From Oscillospiraceae bacterium (GTDB taxonomy: Bacteria > Bacillota > Clostridia > Oscillospirales > Ruminococcaceae), in the NCBI GenBank assembly GCA_015067125.1, contig SVNB01000063.1:1-10712 (forward strand): a DNA stretch of 10,712 nt, read 5' to 3'. Position 1 is the first letter of the stretch; every line of letters begins with the position of its first letter. Below, one piece after another: positions 1 through 6,281 of this stretch. A program made the translations under genes and the position numbers. The notes under the pieces are model-generated. The model did not search any database. It had not been told where the DNA came from and worked only from the letters and a program-made list of their open reading frames with translations.

Positions 1-1
1 A

Positions 2-1159
2 AATCTTGACGGAGTTTCTCCGATTGTATGCAGAGAGATTTCCGAAATTGTTACCGGCGGAGAAGATACAAAAGCGCACGATCTTTCTGATAATGATTTT
101 GAAAAACTTATATTTGCAATAGAAAATATTGCTGAAAACGTAAAAAACGCAAACGTTTTTCCGTATATGGTTATAGAAGAAAACGGCCATCCGGCAGATT
201 TTACTTTTATACCTGTTACTCAATACGGAAGCGCCATGGAAATTCGCAAATACGGTTCTTTCAGCGAAATGCTGGATAAATTCTATTCGGAGCGTTCCGG
301 AGCAGACAGAATGAAGCAGCGTTCCAACGACCTTTTTAAATTTGTTGTAAACCTTGCGGAAAGAATATCCAGAAAACTGGATGTTCAGCGGCAGGAACTT
401 GCGCGTTCTACGGAGCGGGAAATTCTGCGAATAAAAGGCGAGCTTATTCATGCAAACATATGGATGCTTGAAAAAGGAATGACCTCTGTTGTTCTCGAAA
501 ATTTTTACGATAACTGCAAGCCAATAGAAGTTAAGCTTGACCCAAGGCTTACGCCAAACCAGAATGCCCAGCATTATTTCAGCGAATACAGAAAAGCGGA
601 TACCGCCGAAAGAATGCTTAAAAAATTTATAGAAAAGGGCGAAGCGGAACTTTCTTATATTGAATCTGTATTTGACCTTTTAACAAGAGCGAGAACCGAT
701 GACGAGGTTATTGCAATAAGAGAAGAACTTGTTGGACAGGGATATCTTAAAAATCACAGAAAAAATAACCAGAAACCGGTAAAGCTTGCACCAAAGGAAT
801 ATGTTTCCACAGATGGATTTAAAATTCTTTGCGGAAGAAACAATCTTCAGAATGACAGACTTACTTTTAAAGATTCGAAAAAGAATGATATCTGGTTCCA
901 CACTCAAAAGATACACGGTTCGCATACTGTTGTTGTAACAGAGGGCAGGGAAGTTCCGGAATCCACTCTTGAACAGGCAGCTATTATAGCGGCGTATAAT
1001 TCCAAGGGAAGAGAATCTTCGCTTGTTCCGGTGGATTATACCGAAATTCGAAACGTAAAAAAGCCTTCCGGTTCCGCACCGGGAAAAGCTGTTTATGAAC
1101 ACTATAAAACAGCCTATGTAAGACCTGTGCAGTTTGAAAAAATTTTTGAAAATAAATAA
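2..1159 (+). CDS. rqcH: RqcH/NFACT-family ribosome quality control protein, 5' truncated
   Basis: The reading frame is open from base 2 and the first ATG (167) is internal, so the true start lies before the window; 385 residues are visible. Family members are about 570-590 residues, so this is roughly the C-terminal two thirds. Near the visible start is GVSPIVCREI, the family's G-(L/V)-SP-x3-REI motif. A charged coiled-coil segment follows (about residues 87-225). The C-terminal NFACT-R domain (about 267-375) contains GRNNLQND and DIWFHTQKIHGSHTVV. In the family, RqcH binds the obstructed 50S subunit with peptidyl-tRNA and recruits tRNA-Ala to add C-terminal alanine tails that mark stalled nascent chains for degradation. 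It was formerly annotated as a fibronectin-binding protein (FbpA/YloA). The stop is one base before the next ATG, so the two genes are probably co-transcribed. Confidence 0.93.
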   Translation, partial: NLDGVSPIVCREISEIVTGGEDTKAHDLSDNDFEKLIFAIENIAENVKNANVFPYMVIEENGHPADFTFIPVTQYGSAMEIRKYGSFSEMLDKFYSERSGADRMKQRSNDLFKFVVNLAERISRKLDVQRQELARSTEREILRIKGELIHANIWMLEKGMTSVVLENFYDNCKPIEVKLDPRLTPNQNAQHYFSEYRKADTAERMLKKFIEKGEAELSYIESVFDLLTRARTDDEVIAIREELVGQGYLKNHRKNNQKPVKLAPKEYVSTDGFKILCGRNNLQNDRLTFKDSKKNDIWFHTQKIHGSHTVVVTEGREVPESTLEQAAIIAAYNSKGRESSLVPVDYTEIRNVKKPSGSAPGKAVYEHYKTAYVRPVQFEKIFENK

Positions 1160-1160
1160 T

Positions 1161-1922
1161 ATGAAAAATTGGTTCAGAACAGAAAAAATCGATGAAAAAA
1201 CCTATGTTATAAGCGAGCCGCTTCATTGGGAAGAAACAAACTGTTATCTTTTATTGGGAAAAGAAAAAGCCCTGCTTATAGATACGGGACTTGGAGCGGG
1301 CAATATTCTTGATGAGGTCAGAAGAATTACAGATTTGCCGGTTATTGCCGTGCCAACCCACGTTCATTGGGATCACATCGGAGGACTTGAATATTTTGAA
1401 GAGTTTTACGTGCAGAAGGAAGAATCTGATTGGATAAGCAAAAAATTTCCTTTACCTGAAGATTTTGTGGTGAAACAGCTTGTAAAGGAAAATACCTTGC
1501 CGGATGATTTTGACGTTGATTCTTACAAAATTTTTAGAGGCAATCCCAAAAAGCTTCTTAAAGATTGCGATAAAATAGATTTGGGCAATAGAATTGTTTC
1601 TGTTTTGCATACTCCGGGTCATTCTCCCGGTCATATGTGTTTTTTTGAAGAAAAAACCGGTTACCTTTTTACCGGAGATTTGATTTATAAAGGAACCTTG
1701 TATGCAAATTATCCCTCTACCGATCCCGAAGCATTTTTGAAATCTGCAGAGAAAATTTTGAAACTTGATTACAGCAGAATTTTTCCGGCTCATCACAGCA
1801 TTGATATTTCCCCGGAAATTATTCCGGAAATATGCCGTGAACTCAATAAAATTAAAGAAAACGGCAAACTTTGCCACGGAAGCGGAAAATACGTTTTTAA
1901 AGATTGGTCAATAGAGCTTTAA
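1161..1922 (+). CDS. Metallo-beta-lactamase-fold hydrolase
   Basis: A 253-residue protein of the MBL fold superfamily, probably a cytoplasmic hydrolase; there is no signal peptide. The metal ligands are visible: H67-x-H69-x-D71-H72 (THVHWDHIGG), H154 in HTPGHSPGH, D173 in FTGDL, and H211 or H212 in FPAHH. This is the full glyoxalase II-like set for two metal ions. The substrate cannot be told from sequence; thioester, phosphodiester or lactone hydrolysis are all possible in this family. The ATG at 1161 was chosen because it begins directly after the rqcH stop. A TTG at 1134 would add nine residues and overlap rqcH. Neither has a clear Shine-Dalgarno sequence, so translation probably relies on coupling to rqcH. 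The gene ends at a strong terminator. Confidence 0.88.
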   Translation: MKNWFRTEKIDEKTYVISEPLHWEETNCYLLLGKEKALLIDTGLGAGNILDEVRRITDLPVIAVPTHVHWDHIGGLEYFEEFYVQKEESDWISKKFPLPEDFVVKQLVKENTLPDDFDVDSYKIFRGNPKKLLKDCDKIDLGNRIVSVLHTPGHSPGHMCFFEEKTGYLFTGDLIYKGTLYANYPSTDPEAFLKSAEKILKLDYSRIFPAHHSIDISPEIIPEICRELNKIKENGKLCHGSGKYVFKDWSIEL

Positions 1923-1960
1923 TATAAAAAGGCCTGCTAAAATGCAGGCCTTTTTATATA
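1923..1960. terminator. Bidirectional Rho-independent terminator (15-bp perfect stem)
   Basis: Bases 1923-1937 pair perfectly with 1944-1958 around a six-base loop. The GC core (GGCCTGC) is flanked by A5 on one side and T5 on the other, so it can end transcription from both directions. It starts directly after the stop of the MBL gene, and its right arm covers the last five bases of the convergent PPC gene, including that stop codon. Confidence 0.93.
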
Positions 1961-2382
1961 GTTTTAAAAATCAGTTCGTCATATCCGGTTTCGGGATCAT
2001 CTTCCGTATCAATTTCAAGATCCGGAAGTTCAGCAATAATCAGTTCGCAGGTTGTGTTAATAATGCAGCCTGTGCAAAGATGGCCGCCGATGGTTGACAT
2101 ATCTTCTTTGGAAAGAGCTATGTGAATATGACAGCGTTTCGCGCTTGCGGTTCCGTTAAGGCTTACGATTTCGCAGTCTTCTGATATTTCGCGGATTGTA
2201 ACTCCGGAAGCATCGCGTATTTTACCTTTGCTTATGCAACCGACGCCGGACAAAACAAGACCGGCTTTGATATTATTTTCTTTACAGATCTGCTGAACGG
2301 AATTCAAAAGGTCTTCTCCGCGATGAAGACGTACACAATGATATTTTGTATTACCGCATACAGAAAGAATTTGGGATTTCAT
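1954..2382 (-). CDS. PPC-domain (DUF296) protein
   Basis: A 142-residue single-domain protein of the PPC/DUF296 family, the domain shared with plant AT-hook proteins and free-standing bacterial proteins that form trimers. Typical features are the N-terminal RLHRGEDLLNSVQQIC segment, LSGVGCISKGKIR, HIHIALS (about residues 85-91) and the GGHL motif followed by a hydrophobic strand (CELIIAEL). The histidines in HIH and GGHL match the metal-binding positions proposed for the bacterial members. The molecular function of the bacterial proteins is not settled; DNA binding has been suggested from the plant relatives, but this protein carries no AT-hook. The ATG overlaps the TGA of the upstream transporter gene by four bases (ATGA), so it is co-transcribed and probably translationally coupled. 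It ends at the shared terminator. Confidence 0.85.
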   Translation of the reverse strand: MKSQILSVCGNTKYHCVRLHRGEDLLNSVQQICKENNIKAGLVLSGVGCISKGKIRDASGVTIREISEDCEIVSLNGTASAKRCHIHIALSKEDMSTIGGHLCTGCIINTTCELIIAELPDLEIDTEDDPETGYDELIFKTI

Positions 2383-3290
2383 TTTATTTCACCGGCTTTC
2401 TTCTTTTCCGGAAGCTGAATAATTATTATTGAAGCAAACATAAACAGGCATCCTGCGATTTCGCGCAAAGAAGGTATTTGATGAAGAAGAACTGCACCAG
2501 CAAGAACTGCAAAAACGGATTCAAAGCTCATAAGCAGGGAAGCAACGCTTGGTTTGGTCCATTTTTGCGCAACGGTTTGCAAAGTATAGCCAACTCCGCC
2601 GGAAAGTGCGCCTGCATAAAGAATAGGAAGCCATGCTTCAAGAATTTTTTCAATATCCGGATTTTCAAAAATAAACATAAAGATTACGGAAACAGCGCCC
2701 GCAATAAGAAACTGTATGCACGAAAGTTTAACACAATCAACTTTGGGAGCAAAATGATCTATTGCAATAATGTGTATGGCATAAGCAATGGCGCTTACCA
2801 GAACGGTAAAATCGCCTTTGCTTAAAGAAAAGCTTTCTGTCATACAAAGAAGATAAAGACCGCAAAGAGCAAGCGCACAGCAAATCCAGATCATTTTCGG
2901 AAGTTTCTGTTTAAGAAGAATTCCCAGAAAAGGAACAATAAGAATATAAAGTACAGAGATAAACCCTGCTTTGCCGACGGTTGTTTGCGCAATGCCGAAC
3001 TGTTGTATGGTAGATGCGGCAAAAATTATAATTCCGCAGATAATACCGCCTTTTAAAAGTTCTTTTTTCTCCGATGCGGAAGGTTCTTTATAGGTTCCGT
3101 TTTTCTTTTTTACTGCATCAAAAACAATATTTGCAATAATCAGAACTATACCGCCTATAATGCATCTTGTGCCATTAAAAGTAAAAGGTCCCACAAAATC
3201 CATTCCTACGCTTTGGGCAACAAAGGCGCAGCCCCAAATAAATGCGGTAAGAATTAAAAGAACGTTGCCAAGCATGGCTTTGTTATTCAT
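2379..3290 (-). CDS. EamA-family (DMT superfamily) transporter
   Basis: A 303-residue hydrophobic protein with the two-repeat, about ten-helix layout of drug/metabolite transporters. It begins with LLILTAFIWGCAFVAQ, the family's first helix with the WG motif, and the second EamA repeat starts near residue 160 (GDFTVLVSAIAYAIHIIAIDHF). The length is normal. The substrate is unknown; family members export amino acids, nucleosides or other metabolites. The ATG at 3290 is preferred because a GAGG sits nine bases upstream on the coding strand and the protein then begins at the usual place. An upstream ATG at 3365 would add 25 residues with no ribosome-binding site. It forms an operon with the overlapping PPC gene. 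A job related to that protein is possible but not shown. Confidence 0.88.
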   Translation of the reverse strand: MNNKAMLGNVLLILTAFIWGCAFVAQSVGMDFVGPFTFNGTRCIIGGIVLIIANIVFDAVKKKNGTYKEPSASEKKELLKGGIICGIIIFAASTIQQFGIAQTTVGKAGFISVLYILIVPFLGILLKQKLPKMIWICCALALCGLYLLCMTESFSLSKGDFTVLVSAIAYAIHIIAIDHFAPKVDCVKLSCIQFLIAGAVSVIFMFIFENPDIEKILEAWLPILYAGALSGGVGYTLQTVAQKWTKPSVASLLMSFESVFAVLAGAVLLHQIPSLREIAGCLFMFASIIIIQLPEKKKAGEIK

Positions 3291-3315
3291 ATAATTAACC
3301 TCGCAGAAAAAATAT

Positions 3316-3344
3316 AATCTATATTTTACAACAAATAAATTCAA
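3316..3344 (-). promoter_or_regulatory. Possible promoter of the transporter-PPC operon
   Basis: Read on the minus strand, TTGAAT (3344-3339) is followed after 17 bases by TAGATT (3321-3316). Both boxes are only partial matches in a very AT-rich stretch, so the exact position is uncertain; a TATATT at 3316-3311 is an alternative -10. Some promoter must lie here, because the upstream gene runs in the opposite direction. Confidence 0.4.
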
Positions 3345-3371
3345 AATAAAAGACCCGAAAATCAATTATTA

Positions 3372-3400
3372 TTGAAAAAAACGCAGGATTAATATATAAT
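3372..3400 (+). promoter_or_regulatory. Sigma-A type promoter of plsY
   Basis: TTGAAA (3372-3377), a 17-base spacer and a perfect TATAAT (3395-3400). The start of transcription is expected near 3407, giving a leader of about 23 bases that contains the GGAGG ribosome-binding site at 3418-3422. Confidence 0.85.
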
Positions 3401-3429
3401 TGTAATATCATAATTTTGGAGGCAGCGCT

Positions 3430-4035
3430 GTGGTTTATATTTTAGGGGCGGTGATCGGGTATCTTTTCGGATGCATCAATATCGCTTTTATAGTAGGAAA
3501 ATTAAAAGGTGTTAATATTAAAAAAGTGGGAACCAATAACGCCGGAGCATCAAATGTTTTTATTTCCGTTGGAAAAATATATGGGGTTATAGCCGCAGTC
3601 GGGGATATTTTAAAATCTTTTTTTGCAGCCTTGCTTGTTTTTGCTGTATTTGACCAAAATTACGAAGCGGCCGTTATTTCCGGAATAATGGCTGTTATAG
3701 GTCATATATATCCTTTTTGGATGAAGTTTAACGGAGGAAAAGGCCTTGCTTCTTTGATGGGGCTTTTACTGTTTTTAGGTTTTGATTATTTTGCGTTCTT
3801 TGGAATAATTCTTATAGCAATTACGCTTATTACGGATTATATTGCTTTGGGAACTATAACGGTTGCTTCTCTTTTGCCGGTTTATATATTAATATTTGGA
3901 AAAGATACAAAAAGTATGATTTTCATTTTTATAGCTCTTGCTGCCGTAATAGTATATAAGCACAAAGATAATATTTTAAGACTTAAAAACGGAACGGAAA
4001 TTGGTTTTTTACGCAAAAATAAATATAAAAAATAA
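3430..4035 (+). CDS. plsY: PlsY-family glycerol-3-phosphate acyltransferase
   Basis: A 201-residue integral membrane protein, normal length for PlsY, which transfers the acyl group from acyl-phosphate to glycerol-3-phosphate to make lysophosphatidic acid, the first step of phospholipid synthesis. The three cytoplasmic motifs are in order: motif 1 VGTNNAGASN (33-42), motif 2 GHIYPFWMKFNGGKGLAS (91-108) and motif 3 KHKDNILRLKNGTE (177-190). Motifs 2 and 3 are canonical. Motif 1 departs from the usual GSGNxGATNxxR form: the Ser-Gly is Thr-Asn, and the position of the conserved arginine holds isoleucine (45). This resembles a variant subfamily I recall from Clostridia. The start is GTG, seven bases after GGAGG. 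It has its own promoter and a bidirectional terminator, so it is probably monocistronic. It could be a paralogue with a shifted acyl donor or acceptor. Confidence 0.85.
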   Translation: MVYILGAVIGYLFGCINIAFIVGKLKGVNIKKVGTNNAGASNVFISVGKIYGVIAAVGDILKSFFAALLVFAVFDQNYEAAVISGIMAVIGHIYPFWMKFNGGKGLASLMGLLLFLGFDYFAFFGIILIAITLITDYIALGTITVASLLPVYILIFGKDTKSMIFIFIALAAVIVYKHKDNILRLKNGTEIGFLRKNKYKK

Positions 4036-4058
4036 AGAGCCGAAACCGGCTCTTTTTT
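4034..4058. terminator. Bidirectional Rho-independent terminator between plsY and ylmH
   Basis: AAAGAGCCG (4034-4042) pairs with CGGCTCTTT (4047-4055) around the loop AAAC, followed by a T-run to 4058. On the minus strand the AT-rich flank at 4024-4033 gives a T-rich tail. The structure overlaps the last two bases of plsY's stop, and its T-run overlaps the stop codon of the convergent gene. Confidence 0.92.
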
Positions 4059-4806
4059 ACTTGTAAATTTTTGCCTTGCAGCGCAAACGCCCCTTTTTGG
4101 TTTCGAGCTTTATTCCGCAATAGATGAATTTTCCGTGGCCGCGAACAGAAATTATATCGTTTTCTTTAGGAGTGTATGATGCGTTGAGCACGGGTATTCC
4201 TCCGACAAAAACTTTTTCGTGCTCGCAAAGGCCTTTGCTTTCGCTTCTGGAAAGTTTATATACAGAAGCAATAACGCAATCCAGCCTTTCTGAAGCCACA
4301 ACAAATTCGTTTTCGACAGGCTGGGGAATAACGTCTTCAGGAATAAAATCCATTTTTGAGCAATGAACGTTGGTATGCTTTATTTCGACAAGATTTTCAC
4401 AGATGTAATCCGCAATATTATCAAGGCATGGGGCATAAGCGGTATTGTCTTTTACCAATATATCTCCTACTGTGCTTCTGCGAATGCCAAGGGACATAAT
4501 GGAACCGAGAAAATCACGGTGCGCAAGTTCTCCGGAAAATTTTATTGAGCATGGTTCTATTTTTATATATGAAATAGGAGCGCATTCAACATATCCGCAA
4601 AGCTCTTCACTACCAAAAACGCAGATGGCTTTTTCGGAGTTTTCATATCCGCCTTCAAAATGATATGGTACACCTTTTACAGAAAATCTGAGAAGATTCT
4701 GCTCCGCAGGAGAAAGAAATTCCGTGAAAGTATAGATGTTTTTGGAATATGCTCGGTCTGCAAGTTCGATAAAACGCTTTTTAAGCAAATTTTCTTCGTC
4801 AGCCAT
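4057..4806 (-). CDS. ylmH: YlmH-type S4-domain RNA-binding protein
   Basis: A 249-residue protein with the YlmH layout. The N-terminal region ends in AHRDFLGSIMSLGIRRSTVGDI (95-116), the family signature, and a C-terminal S4 RNA-binding domain (about 171-235) begins ASERLDCVIASVYKLSRSES. B. subtilis YlmH is the reference member. It is encoded near the division genes there and was reported to bind 50S-peptidyl-tRNA complexes and to stand in for RqcP in alanine tailing. Here it lies outside the usual ylm/divIVA cluster, as a single gene with its own promoter. The ATG at 4806 has AAAGGAG about eight bases upstream. It shares terminators with plsY and a divergent promoter region with the NUDIX gene. 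The family assignment is firm; a role in ribosome quality control is inferred from the homologue. Confidence 0.88.
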   Translation of the reverse strand: MADEENLLKKRFIELADRAYSKNIYTFTEFLSPAEQNLLRFSVKGVPYHFEGGYENSEKAICVFGSEELCGYVECAPISYIKIEPCSIKFSGELAHRDFLGSIMSLGIRRSTVGDILVKDNTAYAPCLDNIADYICENLVEIKHTNVHCSKMDFIPEDVIPQPVENEFVVASERLDCVIASVYKLSRSESKGLCEHEKVFVGGIPVLNASYTPKENDIISVRGHGKFIYCGIKLETKKGRLRCKAKIYK

Positions 4807-4825
4807 ACAATCACGCTCCTTTCTG

Positions 4826-4834
4826 TGATATAAT
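4826..4834 (+). promoter_or_regulatory. Extended -10 promoter of the NUDIX-metallopeptidase operon
   Basis: TG-A-TATAAT (4826-4834) is a perfect extended -10 element. No good -35 is present at the usual distance (TACAAT at 4806-4811), which extended -10 promoters tolerate. The start would be near 4841, leaving a leader of about 37 bases with GGAGG at 4869-4873. Confidence 0.7.
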
Positions 4835-4836
4835 GG

Positions 4837-4865
4837 ATTTTAACATAAACTGCCGGTTCAGTCAA
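4837..4865 (-). promoter_or_regulatory. Promoter of ylmH
   Basis: On the minus strand, TTGACT (4865-4860), exactly 17 bases, then TAAAAT (4842-4837), a good sigma-A match. Transcription should begin near 4830, inside the -10 box of the divergent promoter. Confidence 0.75.
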
Positions 4866-4877
4866 TTTGGAGGAAAA

Positions 4878-5312
4878 ATGGAAGTAAAATTTTATGATAA
4901 TGCTGATGACAATTTATTGAAGTTCGCTGTTATTATTGCAAGGAATAACGGAAAATGGGTGTTTTGCAAACATAAAGAGAGAAATACTTATGAAATTCCG
5001 GGAGGGCACAGAGAAGGCGGTGAAACAATCGAAGAAACAGCAAAAAGAGAACTTTATGAGGAAACCGGAGCGATAGAATATTCATTTAAGCCTGTATGTA
5101 TTTATTCTGTAACAGGAAAAAACAGGGTTAACGAAACCGGAAAAGAAACCTTTGGAAAGCTGTTTTATGCGGATATTGTGAAATTTGAGCACGAACTGCA
5201 CAGCGAAATAGAGAAAATAGAAATTTTTGATAAGCTTCCGGAAAAATGGACTTATCCGGATATTCAGCCTTTTTTGATAAAAGAGTTTTTAAGGAGAGAA
5301 AATGGATTATAA
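4878..5312 (+). CDS. NUDIX hydrolase
   Basis: A 144-residue soluble protein that should hydrolyse a nucleoside diphosphate linked to another moiety, using Mg or Mn. The Nudix box GX5EX7REUXEEXG fits exactly at residues 43-64: G43, E49, R57-E58, E61-E62, G64, with alanine at the last hydrophobic position. Length is typical for a single-domain member. The substrate is not readable; an 8-oxo-dGTP or other house-cleaning activity is possible. The start at 4878 is chosen over the ATG at 4833, because that ATG overlaps the promoter -10, whereas 4878 follows GGAGG by four bases. It overlaps the next gene by 11 bases, so the two are co-transcribed and probably coupled. Confidence 0.9.
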   Translation: MEVKFYDNADDNLLKFAVIIARNNGKWVFCKHKERNTYEIPGGHREGGETIEETAKRELYEETGAIEYSFKPVCIYSVTGKNRVNETGKETFGKLFYADIVKFEHELHSEIEKIEIFDKLPEKWTYPDIQPFLIKEFLRRENGL

Positions 5313-5808
5313 ACTTGTTCGGTCAAAACGAAAAACCATCGAGCTTTCGATAGACGATGATTTTTTGCCGCTTGTAAAAGCACCTTTAAAAATGAGCACG
5401 CAAGAAATTGAAAGTTTTATAAATAAACATAAAAAATGGATAGAAAAGCAAACTATAACAAAGCGTGAGCACGATGAAAAATTTTTACTTTCTGATGAAG
5501 AAGAACGGGTGCTCAAAATAAAGGCATTGCCTTATCTTACCGAAAGAACAAAATATTTTGCTGATATTATTGGAGTGAAATATTCCGGAATAAAAATAAC
5601 TTCCGCCAAAAAACGCTTTGGAAGCTGCAACGGAAAAAACTCTATTTGCTATTCCTGGCGCCTTATGCAGTATCCGCCGGAGGCAATAGATTACGTGGTT
5701 GTTCACGAGCTTGCTCATATTATTTATAAAAATCACAGTAAAGATTTTTATAAATTGATTGAAAAATATCTTCCGGATTACAAAAATCGGGAAAAACTTT
5801 TAAAATAG
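5302..5808 (+). CDS. YgjP-family (DUF45) zinc metallopeptidase-like protein
   Basis: A 168-residue protein with the YgjP/DUF45 layout: an N-terminal strand region (VRSKRKTIELSIDD), the motif KRFGSC (104-109), and a zinc-binding HELAHIIYKNH, that is HExxH at 135-139 with a further histidine at 145. The family is related to the SprT/WLM metalloproteases. Its physiological substrate is not established. The protein is shorter than many members (roughly 230 residues as I recall), yet both ends of the domain are present, so it seems compact rather than broken. An AAGGAGAG sequence lies inside the end of the NUDIX gene just before the ATG. It is the last gene of its operon and is followed by a hairpin with a T-run. 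Confidence 0.85.
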   Translation: MDYKLVRSKRKTIELSIDDDFLPLVKAPLKMSTQEIESFINKHKKWIEKQTITKREHDEKFLLSDEEERVLKIKALPYLTERTKYFADIIGVKYSGIKITSAKKRFGSCNGKNSICYSWRLMQYPPEAIDYVVVHELAHIIYKNHSKDFYKLIEKYLPDYKNREKLLK

Positions 5809-5832
5809 AATAAAAATTCACAAAAAATTAAT

Positions 5833-5862
5833 AAAAAGAGTCAATATTATTGACTTTTTTTA
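5833..5862 (+). terminator. Rho-independent terminator after the metallopeptidase gene
   Basis: AGTCAAT (5839-5845) and ATTGACT (5849-5855) form a perfect 7-bp stem with a three-base loop. The stem is extended by a G-U and A-U pairs, with a T7 run from 5855. The stem is AT-rich and so weaker than the other terminators here. The A-run before it also allows function on the minus strand. Confidence 0.7.
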
Positions 5863-5877
5863 ATATTATGATATATT
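5850..5877 (+). promoter_or_regulatory. Candidate promoter of the pot leader RNA and operon
   Basis: TTGACT (5850-5855) and TATATT (5872-5877) are 16 bases apart, each one mismatch from consensus. An overlapping TATAAT at 5878-5883 is an alternative -10 without a matching -35. The -35 box lies inside the right arm of the preceding terminator. Transcription would begin near 5884-5890, just before the first helix of the leader. The TTGACA at 5904-5909 has no -10 at the right distance and is part of the leader's first helix. Confidence 0.45.
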
Positions 5878-5904
5878 TATAATGTTATTTTTGCATCTGT
5901 TGTT

Positions 5905-6281
5905 TGACAATCTAACATCCGGTCAGAGGGAGGTGAAACTGTCGCAGCAAAAACCGTTTTGGAAGAGCTGTGATAGAAACGTAAACGAATTAATAGACCG
6001 GATTTTCTTTGTCATATGAAACACTGCTTTCAAGCGGGAGCCTTCTAAAACCGGGCACAGCGGTAGGTACTTATGCGCGGCAACGTTTAGAATAAAACAC
6101 TCTTTTGCGGGGTCGGTTCCAAGAGGAAAGCGGTGGGTCGACAGGTTTTTAACACGTAATTCAAAATCTTTCATTGAATTACGGCCATGCTGTAAAAAGC
6201 AGTATGAAAAATGGGTGAGGCTGCGGCCTGTGATCCTGTTTTTACCTTGCGTGACTTGAATCCGCAAAAGGGGGATGCAGA
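5905..6281 (+). ncRNA. Long structured leader RNA upstream of potA, class not recognised
   Basis: No protein-coding signal is convincing in this stretch, but it can be folded by hand. Domain 1: TGACAA 5905-5910 with TTGTCA 6009-6014; ATCCGGTC 5917-5924 with GACCGGAT 5996-6003; and a 10-bp helix 5939-5948 with 5967-5976 containing two G-U pairs. A hairpin follows at 6024-6037, and TTCC/GGAA with loop AAGA at 6117-6128. Domain 3: ACAGG 6141-6145 with CCTGT 6235-6239 encloses three hairpins, 6155-6183 (10 bp), 6186-6206 (7 bp) and 6218-6229 (loop TGCG). The wobble pairs are G-U on this strand and would be A-C on the other, which supports plus-strand transcription. The RNA runs up to the potA ribosome-binding site, so a cis-regulatory role is likely. 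I compared it with cobalamin, M-box, T-box, lysine, c-di-AMP and RNase P signatures from memory and found no match. Helices were found by eye, without energy calculation or alignment. Confidence 0.65.
6247..6276 (+). promoter_or_regulatory. Alternative hairpins at the potA ribosome-binding site
   Basis: The Shine-Dalgarno sequence AGGGGG (6269-6274) lies seven bases before the potA ATG. Two exclusive pairings are possible: TTGCG (6247-6251) with CGCAA (6263-6267), which leaves it free, or ATCC (6260-6263) with GGAT (6273-6276), which occupies part of it. The second is only 4 bp. This is compatible with translational control but not proof of it. Confidence 0.4.

Noticed and set aside
3291..3365. 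N-terminal extension of the EamA transporter
   Set aside because: No ribosome-binding site at 3365. GAGG precedes the ATG at 3290, and the extension covers the likely promoter.
4833..4877. Upstream ATG start for the NUDIX gene
   Set aside because: This ATG overlaps the -10 box, so it would not be transcribed; GGAGG is placed for the ATG at 4878.
5904..5909. TTGACA as the -35 box of the pot promoter
   Set aside because: No -10-like sequence 16-18 bases downstream; the bases pair with 6009-6014 in the leader.
5923..6267. Minus-strand open frame of 114 residues within the region upstream of potA
   Set aside because: No recognisable domain, no ribosome-binding site, and it lies exactly opposite the foldable leader, whose wobble pairs favour plus-strand RNA. 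An open frame of this length can arise by chance.
5905..6281. Known riboswitch or large RNA classes (cobalamin, M-box, T-box, lysine, c-di-AMP, RNase P, tmRNA, group I or II intron)
   Set aside because: Short similarities such as GGTGAAA, GAGGAAAG and GTGGGTCGACAGG occur, but the conserved cores and their order are missing. This is from memory and an Rfam search could overrule it.
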